This document shows positions 26,975-36,240 of a stretch of DNA of 64,000 nt, piece after piece. Below the pieces are notes generated by a model, which saw only the letters and a program-made list of their open reading frames with translations, was not told the DNA's origin and made no database searches. Both the position numbers and the translations under genes were made by a program. Origin of the DNA: Tetracentron sinense (Eukaryota > Streptophyta > Magnoliopsida > Trochodendrales > Trochodendraceae); assembly GCA_015143295.1 (NCBI GenBank), contig CM026570.1:23567250-23631249 (forward strand), written 5' to 3'. Each line of letters opens with the position of its first letter. The stretch's first letter is position 1.

Positions 26975-29203
26975 AGGAGTTTTTCATGGGCAGGCGAGAT
27001 CTCCTAACCAAATATATTTGGACACGGTTTACCAATCTTTTTATGACCTTAGATTTGTTTTACACTATTACTTTGTGAACATGCTAGATTATTTATAGGG
27101 CAATGCTATGCTCACTTTCTTTCTCATCCACATTCCCCTTTTCTAAACAAGAAGACAAAAAAATGTGCTATTTTTTTATAAGGCCCACCATTTTGTTTTG
27201 GGTCTTCTTGTTCAAAGAAGGGAAAAGTGGATGAGAAGGAAACTGGAGCTAGCATTATCCTTTTTTATTTTCTCTAACATTCTTTTCAAATATCTCTAAC
27301 TTATATTTTCATCAGTGCTTAGTTTATTTTTCTTGTGATTGTTTTACTTTTGACATTTTGCAGTTAATGCTTGTTATGCTCCAAAGAAATGACTTACAAT
27401 TTTGTGACAGCTCAAGTAAAAACTGTTGTTTTGCTCATACTTGCTGGACTTCAGTAGAATTGGCTAAAGTATATTGTCTGTGTGCTCCAACATTCTTGGT
27501 AGATTATCCGTCATCTTGTTTTACAAGTCTATCTATGAAGCCTGTGCATCATTCTTCCTAAAAGTGGAGTGCATTTGCAACTTGGATCTCTCGTGACTAC
27601 CTTTGTTTCTCATACACATTCTTGAAGTTTTGACTATTCTTACTGTCATTCAAATAGATAATGATGATATGATGTATCCAAGTTTAACATGCAAGAAATT
27701 TAGTTCATATACTATTATGATTCAAAATTTACAGGATAAAAGTCTGTCAGATGGCATTTTTTTCCTTGAGCTGCTTAGTTCTGTGGAGCCCAGAGTTGTA
27801 AACTGGAGTCTTGTTACAAAGGGGAAAAGCGGTAAGTTCCATAAACATTTTAGATTTATGAGAATCAGAAGTTTCTTCAGTCAATAGTATTATATAGGGG
27901 TTGCATATTTTATTTCTTAGTGACTTTTCATGTACCATTGTCTAGATAAGTTTATCTACATTAAAATGTAGTTAGACTTCTTGATGATTATTTGGTTGGA
28001 TGATGCTATATTTCAGACGTGTTCTATTTATTAGTGGAGCTTTCATTTATGGTCTGAAAATTAACTTGGACTTGCACGAGGCAAGATAATGTTGTGCTCA
28101 GAATATAGGGACATCAGTATTGTCTTTATTTATGGACGTTTCAGCGCCAATCATCAACTAACGGAAGAAAATTAAAAAAAGAAGAAAAAAAGAAGAAATT
28201 CATTTGACGATAATGAGAGAAAAACATGAGAGCTGATAGTCTTTTGGTCCTTGGGATGAGACCATATTATAATGCAAGCAGAACTTTTTGAGATCTTAAC
28301 TATAATAAAAAATGATATTTTTTTAACCTTTGGGAGCAATGCAGATGAGGAGAAAAAGATGAATGCAACCTACATTATCAGTATTGCAAGGAAGCTTGGA
28401 TGTTCAATATTTTTGCTCCCTGAAGACATAACAGAGGTAATTTGGTGATTATCATGCACTTATTCATTTCTTCCCTTCGAATATCTAAGGTCCCTCATGG
28501 ATAGACCCTGAGGTATATCTACTCTCTCTACCTGTATATGCAGTAGTCAATCCACTGCAGGGGGTTACCTCTGTAACTGTGGTATATATATATATATATA
28601 TATATCACACACACATTTATGATTATCATATTGGTGGGGTCCACAAGAGAGTATACAACAGATGGCTACATTTATCCAGTCATGCTCATTCAACATCAAG
28701 CTCTCCCTGGGGGATAGCCATTAAATTATGGCTCCACCCCCTCAGCGGTCATGTGCTGAGGTATGAGGATAGTATACTATTCCATTTATAGGACGGTCAA
28801 GGTCATCTAATTCGGTTGGTGTCAGGATACAGCATAGATGAGGTGGGAGTGGGACCCATAAAACTAGTGGGCTCCACCCTTCACCCTCACCATGTGTGTA
28901 GGTATGAATTTTGAGGGTGATGAGCTGTCCTTAATATCTACCCAAGAGGGAACTTGGTTGTTTTTCATTTCTTTTTCCTTGTACTCACAATAGTGTATTT
29001 GAACCTCAATATGGTGGTATGTTTATCAGGTGAATCAGAAGATGATCCTTACTTTGACAGCAAGCATTATGTATTGGTTCTTGAAACAACCTGTTGAAGA
29101 GAGACAATCTGGAGCTTCAGATAGCGAGAATGGAATCTCTTCGGAGACCATTGATGACACTGCTTCAGAGGCATCCTCGACCGAAGAGAATGGGAATAGA
29201 TAA
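11928..29203 (+). CDS. FIM: Fimbrin (actin filament bundling protein), 14 coding exons
   Basis: Plant fimbrin cross-links actin filaments into bundles in the cytoplasm. Joined exons give 1986 bases, 661 residues plus TAA, within the usual plant range of about 650-715. Residues 1-86 are the plant N-terminal region ([18 protein letters not shown] start; [12 protein letters not shown] is EF-hand-like). Four calponin-homology domains follow: CH1 about 122-237, CH2 261-370, CH3 393-498, CH4 516-622, then a short acidic Ser/Glu tail. Family motifs visible include [48 protein letters not shown] and [11 protein letters not shown]. Coding exons: 11928-12014, 12091-12261, 12426-12667, 12776-12947, 13417-13455, 13682-13750, 13859-13975, 15645-15856, 25332-25487, 25586-25785, 26066-26223, 27735-27831, 28345-28436, 29030-29203. 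All introns are GT-AG, phases agree, and no internal stop occurs. Intron 8 is 9475 bp. Which numbered Arabidopsis paralogue it matches cannot be decided here. Confidence 0.95.
12091..12261 (+). CDS. FIM: Fimbrin exon 2 (codons 30-86)
   Basis: Acceptor TTCATGCAG, donor GTGAGT, phase 0 at both ends. Encodes [17 protein letters not shown] and the EF-hand-like [16 protein letters not shown]. Intron 2 is 164 bp. Confidence 0.95.
12426..12667 (+). CDS. FIM: Fimbrin exon 3 (codons 87-167, start of CH1)
   Basis: Acceptor CATGGCAG, donor GTGATC; ends two bases into the codon for Cys of VLLCKLINV. Carries [19 protein letters not shown] and [18 protein letters not shown]. Intron 3 is 108 bp. Confidence 0.94.
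12776..12947 (+). CDS. FIM: Fimbrin exon 4 (CH1 core)
   Basis: Acceptor TTGATGCAG, donor GTATGT. Encodes [26 protein letters not shown] and [18 protein letters not shown], the most conserved part of the first CH domain. Intron 4 is 469 bp. Confidence 0.95.
13417..13455 (+). CDS. FIM: Fimbrin exon 5 (13 codons)
   Basis: Micro-sized exon encoding [13 protein letters not shown], the end of CH1. Acceptor TTTCAG, donor GTACTG, phase 0 at both ends. Intron 5 is 226 bp. Confidence 0.93.
13682..13750 (+). CDS. FIM: Fimbrin exon 6 (23 codons)
   Basis: Encodes [20 protein letters not shown] and DSK, the CH1-CH2 linker. Acceptor AATTTTAG, donor GTGAAT. Intron 6 is 108 bp. Confidence 0.93.
13859..13975 (+). 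CDS. FIM: Fimbrin exon 7 (39 codons, start of CH2)
   Basis: Encodes [20 protein letters not shown] and the following [14 protein letters not shown]. Acceptor ATCAACAG, donor GTAGGT, phase 0. Intron 7 is 1669 bp. Confidence 0.95.
14164..14640 (+). repeat. Tandem duplication of about 247 bp in fimbrin intron 7
   Basis: TTTGGTGGTGATAACTGATA begins at 14164 and again at 14411, and the following about 230 bases match with scattered substitutions (for example TCAAGGTCACTWGTGCTAGA and TTGTCATGTTCCAG in both). Intronic, non-coding. Confidence 0.9.
15645..15856 (+). CDS. FIM: Fimbrin exon 8 (end of CH2)
   Basis: Encodes [56 protein letters not shown] and HIFQH. Acceptor CTTCTGCAG, donor GTGAGA; ends two bases into a codon. 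The next intron is 9475 bp. Confidence 0.95.
16191..17640 (+). repeat. Tandem duplication of about 250 bp in intron 8, second copy split by a hAT element
   Basis: The unit starting TACCTAAGSCAAAATTTTGAA at 16191 recurs at 16441. GTAGATCAGTCCTTGGGCTT occurs in both (near 16330 and 17503), as do CATGCTAGATTCTC-like and GTGCTGCATA words. The second unit is interrupted by the 947-bp element at 16520-17466. Confidence 0.85.
16520..17466. mobile_element. hAT-type non-autonomous transposon 1
   Basis: Flanked by a perfect 8-bp target duplication CTTGGGAC (16512-16519 and 17467-17474). Ends are CAGTGTAGTCAAGGC and, reversed, CAATGTAGTTAAGGC, the CA(G)-type start of hAT elements. Subterminal regions are full of CCTAGGCG words in both orientations, and the middle holds TA and TTA microsatellites (about 16609-16655). 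No transposase reading frame is present, so it depends on an element elsewhere. Confidence 0.9.
19272..19588. mobile_element. hAT-type non-autonomous transposon 2 (short)
   Basis: A 317-bp insertion bounded by the 8-bp duplication ATTAGGAG (19264-19271 and 19589-19596). The left end TATAGTGACAAAGTC and the reversed right end CCAAGTAACAAAA are diverged inverted repeats. The left interior (AATAATTCGGCAGAGATCAA) is related to the left interior of the element at 20483-21427, so the two are relatives. Rich in AATAATTC words; no coding capacity. Confidence 0.75.
20483..21427. mobile_element. hAT-type non-autonomous transposon 3
   Basis: A 945-bp insertion with perfect 8-bp duplication ATCCTATG (20475-20482 and 21428-21435). 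Terminal inverted repeats start CATAGTAACAAAGTTC at both ends. Subterminal regions carry many TTCGGGAATTATTCG words. It sits inside, and splits, the minisatellite at 19620-23260. No transposase. Confidence 0.9.
21555..22925. mobile_element. Non-autonomous element with TTTACGTAACG ends, carrying an inner element
   Basis: AACCTTTACGTAACACCGTA near the left and AACCTTTACGTAACGACCGT near the right flank an AT-rich core; the right end reversed reads CCAAAACTGTTATGACGGTC. It separates two blocks of the surrounding minisatellite, which shows that it is an insertion. Exact ends and target duplication are unclear. Confidence 0.4.
21980..22703. mobile_element. Inner inverted-repeat element (TTACCTAGGCAC ends)
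   Basis: Starts TTACCTAGGCAC (21980-21991) and ends in its exact reverse complement GTGCCTAGGTAA (22692-22703). Subterminal GTGCCA/TGGCAC words occur on both sides. AT-rich core with GA microsatellite at about 22389-22403. No coding capacity; target duplication not evident. Confidence 0.6.
23525..24440. mobile_element. Non-autonomous inverted-repeat element rich in GTATCGG/CCGATAC words
   Basis: The left end (23530-23650) has ATATCGGTATTGG and GATACGTGCCGATATGCC; the right end (24370-24440) has the reverse sense, TTGGTCCGATACGCACCGAT and TTACGATACC. The core is AT-rich. Typical of degenerate plant hAT-like MITE families. Target duplication not found. Confidence 0.5.
24892..24915 (+). repeat. 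Poly-C homopolymer of 24 bases
   Basis: An uninterrupted run of 24 C in intron 8. Its true length may differ from the assembled length, since such runs are error-prone. Confidence 0.9.
25332..25487 (+). CDS. FIM: Fimbrin exon 9 (start of CH3)
   Basis: Acceptor TGCATGTAG, donor GTGAGC. Encodes [14 protein letters not shown], then [20 protein letters not shown] and [10 protein letters not shown]. Phase matches exon 8 exactly across the giant intron. Intron 9 is 98 bp. Confidence 0.94.
25586..25785 (+). CDS. FIM: Fimbrin exon 10 (CH3 core)
   Basis: Acceptor CTATGCAG, donor GTATGT. Encodes [38 protein letters not shown] and [19 protein letters not shown]. Intron 10 is 280 bp. Confidence 0.95.
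26066..26223 (+). CDS. FIM: Fimbrin exon 11 (end of CH3, start of CH4)
   Basis: Acceptor TTTTTCCAG, donor GTATTA. Encodes [18 protein letters not shown] and [17 protein letters not shown]. Intron 11 is 1511 bp. Confidence 0.95.
26941..26970 (+). repeat. (AT)15 microsatellite in intron 11
   Basis: Fifteen perfect AT units. Confidence 0.95.
27098..27260. mobile_element. MITE in fimbrin intron 11
   Basis: A 163-bp fold-back. The left end GGGCAATGCTATGCTC and TTCTCATCCAC are matched in reverse by the right end GAGCTAGCATTATCC and GTGGATGAGAAGG, with AACAAGAAGAC also repeated inverted nearer the centre. Stem about 60 bases, non-coding. Confidence 0.7.
27735..27831 (+). CDS. FIM: Fimbrin exon 12 (CH4)
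   Basis: Acceptor ATTTACAG, donor GTAAGT. Encodes [20 protein letters not shown] and [12 protein letters not shown]. Intron 12 is 513 bp. Confidence 0.95.
28345..28436 (+). CDS. FIM: Fimbrin exon 13 (CH4)
   Basis: Acceptor CAATGCAG, donor GTAATT. Encodes [20 protein letters not shown] and [10 protein letters not shown]. Intron 13 is 593 bp. Confidence 0.95.
28583..28614 (+). repeat. TA/CA microsatellite in intron 13
   Basis: TA repeats followed by CA repeats. Confidence 0.9.
29030..29203 (+). CDS. FIM: Fimbrin exon 14 (end of CH4, acidic tail, stop)
   Basis: Acceptor TTTATCAG. Encodes [20 protein letters not shown] and then a 37-residue Ser/Glu-rich tail ending in NGNR and TAA. The tail is shorter than the longest plant fimbrin tails. 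The 3' UTR follows; no perfect AATAAA close to the stop was seen. Confidence 0.94.
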   Translation: MNQKMILTLTASIMYWFLKQPVEERQSGASDSENGISSETIDDTASEASSTEENGNR

Positions 29204-30179
29204 CTAGGTGATCACTGCAGAACTTAGACCAATCTTTTATCCATTCCTTGTCTATGTCAATTCTTTTAATCTTTCTCTCTAATTTTGTGGGTATTTCATG
29301 AAATGGATTGGATCTAGTTCTCTTCATTGGCATTGTAGATTTTTCTCTTTTCATTTATAATTGCAGTTCATCAACAGGTTATCTATTCCCATTCAATATT
29401 AACTTAAATATGTTTGTTTTGATTAGTTGGGTATTATCTTCCTATTCTGTAATTAGTAGCAACATCTCTCCTCTTTCAAATACTGAACTCTGGGACGATT
29501 GATGCCATATGAAAATGAATAACATAGAAAGAAAAATAGTTTGAACTTTGAAGAGCACAATGCCGTCAAGCCCAAGACCATCGGGTCCCTTGTCAGTTTC
29601 ATCTCCACTTTTTATTTCTTCACAATTTTCCCTTCAACATTGGTTTTCAGCACAAAATTTTTGCCACCTACTCTTGAGTGTGGGGATGCTCTTTTTCATC
29701 TAGAGACCCTTCTTTTTTTGGGGCTTTCGCATTTTTTGCTTTGTCATAGTAGTTGGTAGGAAATTTGAGTCACTTTGTCAAGGATTTTAACAAGATTAAT
29801 TCTTACCATCATGAGATTTCAAGTTTTATTTTTATGAGATTTGAAATTATTCTTTTTGCAGTATTTAAGTTAAGGAATTGCAACCCAGGAGATGAAAATA
29901 CCATACATCTAGTTCTAAAAATAAAATGTATATTGTTAAATGACAACTTGCAAAGTACCTAGCTTTATAAGTCTCAGCAAAAGAATGGACCTAAGCAAAT
30001 TTATTTTCTCAATTCCTAGTCCTCAAGTTGTTTAGCCCAAGAAGGCGATTTACCGTCTCGTCCTTTTTTTGTGCCATGTCCCCTATTTTATTCCCTTGGT
30101 TAAGATTTACTAACCCTTAGGATTAAAGAACCTAACCTTGGGTTTGAGAAAGAAAAAAAAAAGTATGGGTTAAAACTTG
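29204..30179. other. Fimbrin 3' flank, no further gene seen
   Basis: Contains the fimbrin 3' UTR at its start. No other coding sequence is supported. A fragment with TTAAGATTTACTAACCCTTA at about 30100 resembles the fold-back family of 9899-10162. Confidence 0.5.
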
Positions 30180-30259
30180 TTAACCATAGTTCAAAGGCGC
30201 TTTGTGAGGGCGAGAAGGATTAACCATAGTTCAAAGGCGCTTTGTGAGGGTGAGAAGGA
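30180..30259 (+). repeat. Two tandem copies of a 40-bp unit
   Basis: TTAACCATAGTTCAAAGGCG starts at 30180 and 30220; the two 40-base units differ at few positions, so the duplication looks recent. Confidence 0.95.
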
Positions 30260-30329
30260 ATAGTCCCCTCGGCCGGGGAGGGGATTATTGCTCTTTCATT
30301 TGTCTTTCTGTTATTTGTCTTAGTTCATT

Positions 30330-30700
30330 TTCTTCAAAGTATTATTTGACCTCGACAATGGATTTTACTCGCTGGGAATCCTTGACGTCCGAAGATGGGT
30401 GCCGGATATTATAATAGCCGGTCTACAATTATCAACGACCATTTGGGTCCAGCTGCATGGAGGGGGTAGGTCTAAAACTCAGATTTTGTAGGAAATGTCT
30501 TTGAGATTGATACCCCCAAATGAGGTGTAATTTCCTTCGAAGTCCGAGTGAAAGTGCAACCTGGCTCCCTCCCTACTGCTTTCAGCTGGAACTACAAGCT
30601 AGATTGCACTTCATATATGATAGGCTTCTTACCTTTCGCTATTATTATGGGAAGATTGGACATGAAGTGAAACACTGCTAGTGCAGGGATGACGATAAAG
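30330..30700 (+). mobile_element. L1-type LINE ORF1 scrap
   Basis: Decayed coding sequence in several frames. It has a TIWVQLHG-like segment, then RLLTFRYYYGKIGHEVKHC, which is the zinc-knuckle segment (normally CxxCxxxGHxxxxC) that follows the DUF4283-type domain in plant L1-like ORF1 proteins; the first cysteines are replaced by tyrosines. Frame changes and stops interrupt it. No reverse transcriptase is attached on this side. Confidence 0.5.
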
Positions 30701-30849
30701 TGCACTTCCTTGGACCTTAAACCTTGCATTGAAATGTCTCCTGCAAGACTTGCCACAATGTGTGCTGAACAACCTTGGAAGTTCTATGCCCTTAATTCAG
30801 AGCATGCAAAGTGATTGTTGCTTACAGGTGCCCTACAATGACTGCATTA

Positions 30850-33060
30850 CCCTACTTTTTCGAAAATTATAACTAGTGAAACCAGGGATGGATCTCTCCA
30901 AGTTAACACGGAAGAATAGCCGGTCGGCAAAACCAGAACCCCGACCTCACATCTCCATAACTTTCCCAATTGGAACCTTCCAACCCTACCCGGACACCAC
31001 ACCTTTTGCATCTGTTGCCTTAACACTTCAGCCTAGTGCCAAGTCTTCAGGGATTCCAGATCCAGAGATCTTCAGCACGACCCAATTGTTCGACGAGCTG
31101 ACTGTCGAAGATGATACTGAAGCAAAATATCTAGCGGGAGAACAGGTTTGCACCATCTCCAATAGCGTCGAAGCATCATCCAATAGTCAGCTACTAATCC
31201 GTTAGTGGATTGAGGCTCTCACTATTGAGGCCATTCAGGGCCGGGGCAAACACAGTGCAGGATAAGTTGGTCCAAGCTAGCAGTGACCAAGCATCACCCT
31301 TTTCCTTCATCTATCTCTCTTTGCTCCCATTGTAAAATCCAAATGTCAGGCCACTGTCAGTCTCTTTTTGTTTGAGTCATTTTTGTAAATAAGTCATCTA
31401 TTTTGTCAATGAAAATCAGATGTTTTGACTCAAAAATCATGTTTTCAAAAACAAATATTTCATATCGACTGATGATGAAATCACACAGACTTTTCCCCTA
31501 GAAGGCCTAGTGACTTGAAGCCAACAAAAAAAAACACATAAGCATGCTGAACTTAAGCTAATTGATTTGCCAGGAAATCACCTTTGATAGAGCTACCCTT
31601 TAAACCCTCCTTGAACTCTCAGAAGTAGAGTATGATTCAGAACAGGAAGAGGAACCGCCTCAGAAAATTCTGGACCTTCTGGAACACAGTGAAGGGCTAC
31701 TGCAGTCAAACATGGAAGACACCTAGATAGTGAACCTAGGATCCGCAGATAATCTTCAGCTAGTCAAGATCGGCACGACCATGAGCCTGCAGCAGAGAAC
31801 AGACATGATCAGCTTCTTGAAAAGCTACAGTGACGTCTTTGCCTGGTCATACGCAAACATGCCCGGCCTGGACCCAGCATTGGTGGTACACAGACTGCCC
31901 CCTAAACCTAGATGTCAGACCAGTTAAGCAGAAGCTGAGACGGATGAGGCCCGAATGGTCACAAAAGGTCAAAGAAGAAGTCAAAAAGTAGATCAGTGCA
32001 GGCTTCCTGGCAGTAGCAACCTATCCTGAGTGGTTGTCCAACATTATATCGGTACCCAAGAAGGATGGCAAAATCTAGATGTGCATCAACTACCGGAACC
32101 TAAACAAGGCAAGCCCTAAAGACAACTTCCCTCTCCCGTATATTGACATTCTGGTCGACAACACTGCGAGGCATGAGACTTTCTCATTCATCAATGGTTT
32201 CTCCGGATACAACCAGATCAGAATGACAGAGGAAGATATGGAAAAAACCTCATTTATTACACCTTGGGGCACATTCTACTATAAGGTAATGCCCTTCGGG
32301 CTCAAAAATGTAAGGGCAACCTACCAGAGAGCCATGACTGTGCTGTTCCACGACATGACCCACAAATCAACAGAAATCTATGTGGATGACATGATCGTCA
32401 AATCTCCTACTGCCAGGCAGCACCCCGAAGACTTGAAGAGACTCTATGACAGACTCCGAGAGTTCAGCTGAGACTGAATTTGGCCAAATGTTTCTTTGGA
32501 GCCTCATCAGGAAAGCTCATTGGCTTTATAGTCAGTAAGAGATGCATCGAGATCGATCCAGCCAAAGTTAAGGCTATCATCGAAATGCCAACTCCCCAAA
32601 CTGAAAAGGAAGTCCATAGGTTCCTAGGTAGAATTCAGTACATTAGCCGATTTATCTCTCAGCTCACTCTGATATACGAGCCGATCTTAAACTTCTCCAG
32701 AAGAATGTACCTACAGTCTGGACAGCTGAGTGCCAAGAAGCCTTTGACAGAATAAAGCAGTATCTTCTCAATCCTCCAGTACTCATACCTTCTACACCGG
32801 GACAGCCACTGCTACTATACATCTCAGTACAAGAGACCTCCATGGGGTGCGTTTTGGAACAACATGACGAAACAGGCAGAACAGAGCAAGGCATCTACTA
32901 CATCAGTAAGTGCCTGCTAGAGTATAAAGAGCGGTACAACCCTCTTGAGAAGAGTTATCTGACACTGGTTTGGGCTACTCAGCGTCTACGGCATTGTCTG
33001 CTTTCCTATCTGGTAATCCTGATCTCTTGGATGAACCTACTCAAGGGTTTAGAAAAGAGT
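30850..33060 (+). mobile_element. Tat-like Ty3/gypsy fossil, broken
   Basis: Remnant of an LTR retrotransposon. Parts in order: a linker or protease-proximal region (about 30870-31900) with a SYSDVFAWSYANMPGLDPAL-type segment that precedes reverse transcriptase in Tat elements, then reverse transcriptase (about 32050-32750, with the YVDDMIV motif), then the start of an RNase H region (to about 33030). It has several breaks and no LTRs of its own were found. It stops abruptly at about 33060 where an LTR of family 1 begins. Confidence 0.75.
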
Positions 33061-33089
33061 CCAGAAAATAAAAAATTTTGTTTATGGGG

Positions 33090-33384
33090 ACCGATTGATC
33101 GGTGCTCATAACCGATCGCTCGGTCCAAAAGCGATCGATCGGTCTTCACACCGAGAGATCGGTTAAAAATAACCTCTCTGGAAAAATACCGCATACAGAA
33201 TTTTAGACTAGTTGATAGCCACCGATCTATCGGTAGGCCACCGATCGATCGGTACATATGACCGAGCGAGCGGTCCAAAAACAACTCTCTGGAATTTTAG
33301 TCCATACAAAAATGATCACCAGTCGATAGCTACCGATCTCTCGATAGGCCACCAAGCGATCGGTCTCAACACCGAGAGATTGGT
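33090..33384 (+). repeat. Array of near-palindromes ACCGATCGATCGGT in LTR copy 3
   Basis: At least eight degenerate units of the form ACCGA-N(4-6)-TCGGT, for example ACCGATTGATCGGT and ACCGAGAGATCGGT, spaced 15-50 bases apart. The same kind of array occurs in the other long LTR at 55798-55893. Confidence 0.85.
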
Positions 33385-34313
33385 GGAGACAGAATTTCAG
33401 CCAAAACTTTTTACATTTAATTTTTGTTTGATTCAATTAAGACCAATAGTCATTGTTAGGCTTAAAACTATCCTCCTAGGTATATTTAGGGTTATCTAAG
33501 TCAAATCCAACCTAAGTAGGGGTCTCTAAGTCCATTACCTGTCTAGATCTGGAGTAAAAGCTTTTTCTTCAGTTTCTTCACTCTTCTTGAAGCTTTAGCT
33601 CTTATGACAAGTTGAATAAGATTCAACACACATGACCTATCTAATGATCACGGAATTTGCCAACACCTAAGTAGAGATTTACACTAGTTAACTTAGAAAT
33701 AACTTAGGTTTTCCCTTGTGAAGTGATTATGCTTTGGTTTTGCATTTCCAAGTTATGAAATGAACTAAGTTTCCATTATTGCATAAAATGAACTAAGTAT
33801 GAAATGATGCCATGGGGGATGATGAATGTTGTGTGATGGAAATGGTGGAAGGGCATTATATTCATAATGAATGCACCATGTGTTTAATGAAATGTTGGAA
33901 TGATAAAATATGAAATAAATGCTTACAAAACCTTGAACACTATGTGTTTGATAAAATGTATGAATGAGATGAAAACCTAAGGCTAAGAACACATGAATGA
34001 GAGTGAAGAAAATGTTTCATGCAAGGTGTTTGATTTATTGCATGTGTGAAATGTGAAACCAAATCTATGAGATATGAGATAAGGATATTTCCCCAAGAAT
34101 TTGTAAATATGTTGATGTGCTCATGAATCTCCTAAATTTCTCATGTGCCTATAATTGTTCAAATGCTATATGTTATCCTCAATCTTTCCATGCCATTATT
34201 ATGTTCACGAATCACACCCACAAGCACACATGCATGCATGAATTGAGTTTTCAAGTATATGTATCTAAGAAAACAACAAGAACAAGAAATGTGATTCACG
34301 AAACAAGCATGAT

Positions 34314-34612
34314 CAAGCCGAACTTTGGGTCAGTCAAGGGTAGGGCATATCCCTAGGATATGTCATACCTGGCTCATAAGAAAAAACAAGCAAGTTGATA
34401 AAGCCAGACATTGGGCCGGTCAAGGGTAGGGCATATCCCTAGGATATGTCATACCTGACTCACAAGAAAAAAAAATCAAGTTGATGAAGCCGGACATCGA
34501 GCCGGTCAAGGGTAGGGCATGTCCTTAGGATATGTCATACCTGGCTCACAAATAAACAAACATGAATGTCAAGGGTAGGGCATATCGCAAGATATGTCAT
34601 ACCTGGCTCATA
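34314..34612 (+). repeat. Minisatellite B in LTR copy 3
   Basis: Four units of 70-90 bp, each with GTCAAGGGTAGGGCATATCC, then a near-palindrome around CCTAGG and GATATGTCATACCTGGCTCA. The pairing GGCATATCC/GGATATGTC can form a hairpin in each unit. Confidence 0.9.
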
Positions 34613-35556
34613 AGGAAACAAGAAAACAAGGAGGTTGGCGTACCCACTTCTATATATATATATATATATTTTGCTGAAGAGAATTTACATTCCCGGCTCA
34701 TTAGTCGCTTCAAGGGCACTAACCTCTGGCTCAAAAGTATACAAGCAAGTCAAGTCAAGAACATGTCAAGAATATGACAAGAACAAGCAAGACAAGTGAT
34801 TCCAAGCAAGACAAGACAAACATGTGTGATTCTCACGAACAAGACCAAGACAAGAAATAAGTTTTCAAACATGACAAGCAAGTTTTGAAAGAAACACGAA
34901 AATCTATTTTCAAGAGTAAGACATGATTTTTAAAGTACGAGTTTTACCAGGGTTTTCGCATTCATTCAAGCATGTCAAGATTATTACATTGTTTTACTTC
35001 AATGCTATTTGTTATATGCTACTAGTATTGCTTTAAATTGAAATAATGAATTATATCTCGTTGCCTTTGTGTGATTGTTATTGCTATGGTTAGCTAGTAG
35101 CTTGTACTCGTTGAGTATTCCATACTCAGCCGTACATAATGATGTCGGCAGGTACACGGTTCAACATCTGCGCTCTTGATCCTTGGATCGAGGAGGATTA
35201 TGGTGAGGAGGAGCCTTACATTGAGCCCACCGTAGAGCCTTAGGTGGAGGCCAGAGACCCAGATAGTTGGCCGTACCCAGACGAGTACTAAGAGAGAGAA
35301 ATTTTTATGATTTTGTATTTTTATAGGTGGGCATGTCCACCTTTACTTGATATGGTTTGTACTTAACTTGGAATACATATTATGGGTAGAAAGGAAAAAA
35401 ATTGGGTTATGTTTCCGCACTGATATGAACTTTCGCACTCTGATTAGTATCCCTATTGTATATGTTTTGCTTTGTTCATTATAGGATGGTTTGACAGGTA
35501 TGCATAGTCACACCTAAAGTATCCTTTAACTCCTAGGGGGTTTTTGGGGTGCGACA

Positions 35557-36240
35557 AGTTAGTTAGTTACTAATTAAAGATTCCTTAATTGTTAGGGATT
35601 CCATTAGTTAGTTACTAATTCAAGATTCCTTATTGGATAAGGATAAGATTAGTTACTAATGGATAAGGTTAGTTTCTTTTAAGATTAATCCTAATTGGAT
35701 TAGGAGAATAATCATTAAGGAAACAATTGAGGAATCCTAATTGTATTAGGATAAGGTTGAGGGGTTGTAATTGGATTACAATTCAAGCAACCAAGAGGGA
35801 ATATATAGGTGGACGCCCACCTTGGGAGAATGAATAATTCTCCAGATTTTTCTCCTCCTTCTCCTCTCCCCTACTCTCACGCCAAGCCCTATCCCCCTTT
35901 GAGGGTGTACGGTCACCCTTTCCCTTTTTCTTTTTATTTGGTTTTTATTCTTGATGATCAAGAACAAGTTCTTTGAAGATCAAGATTAGATCTTGTTTGA
36001 TCAAGAAAGGTTCTTGAATCAAAGAAAAGAAGAAAAGATTAAAGAGCATGAAATTTGGAAGGGCCATTAGCTTCCATTAGAGAAAGCTTTAAAAGAAAAA
36101 GAAGGTTCGTGTGAATTGACATGAGATTTGACACTTGTGAAGTTTTGCGAGTACTGTTCTAACGTGAATTTGACTTAACAATTTCATAGTTGCAAAGCTG
36201 ATTGCTGTTTCAACCTTCATTGAATAAAATCAATTAGAAT
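35557..36240 (+). repeat. Promoter-like AT-rich repeat, copy B
   Basis: CCTAATTGGATTAGG-type words, TATATAGG (about 35801), then a leader with AAGTTCTTTGAAGATCAAGA and CTTCCATTAGAGAAAGCTTT. The latter half is the reverse complement of 49350-49570 (CACACGAACCTTCTTTGAA; AAAGCTTTTCTCCAATGGAA). No coding sequence. Confidence 0.5.

Larger units (their letters stand above)
33061..35556 (+). mobile_element. LTR, family 1 copy 3, 5'-truncated (fossil)
   Basis: Same order of modules as the complete LTR at 53366-56689: near-palindrome array (33090-33384), spacer, hairpin minisatellite (34314-34612), palindrome TGAGTAT-TCC-ATACTCA (about 35111-35127), small acidic reading frame (35142-35291), conserved pyrimidine tract with TATAG (35484), and terminus GGGGTGCGACA at 35556. 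It lacks the TGTAGAGCCCC start, so its 5' part is missing. Broken; age cannot be estimated from one LTR. Confidence 0.75.
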
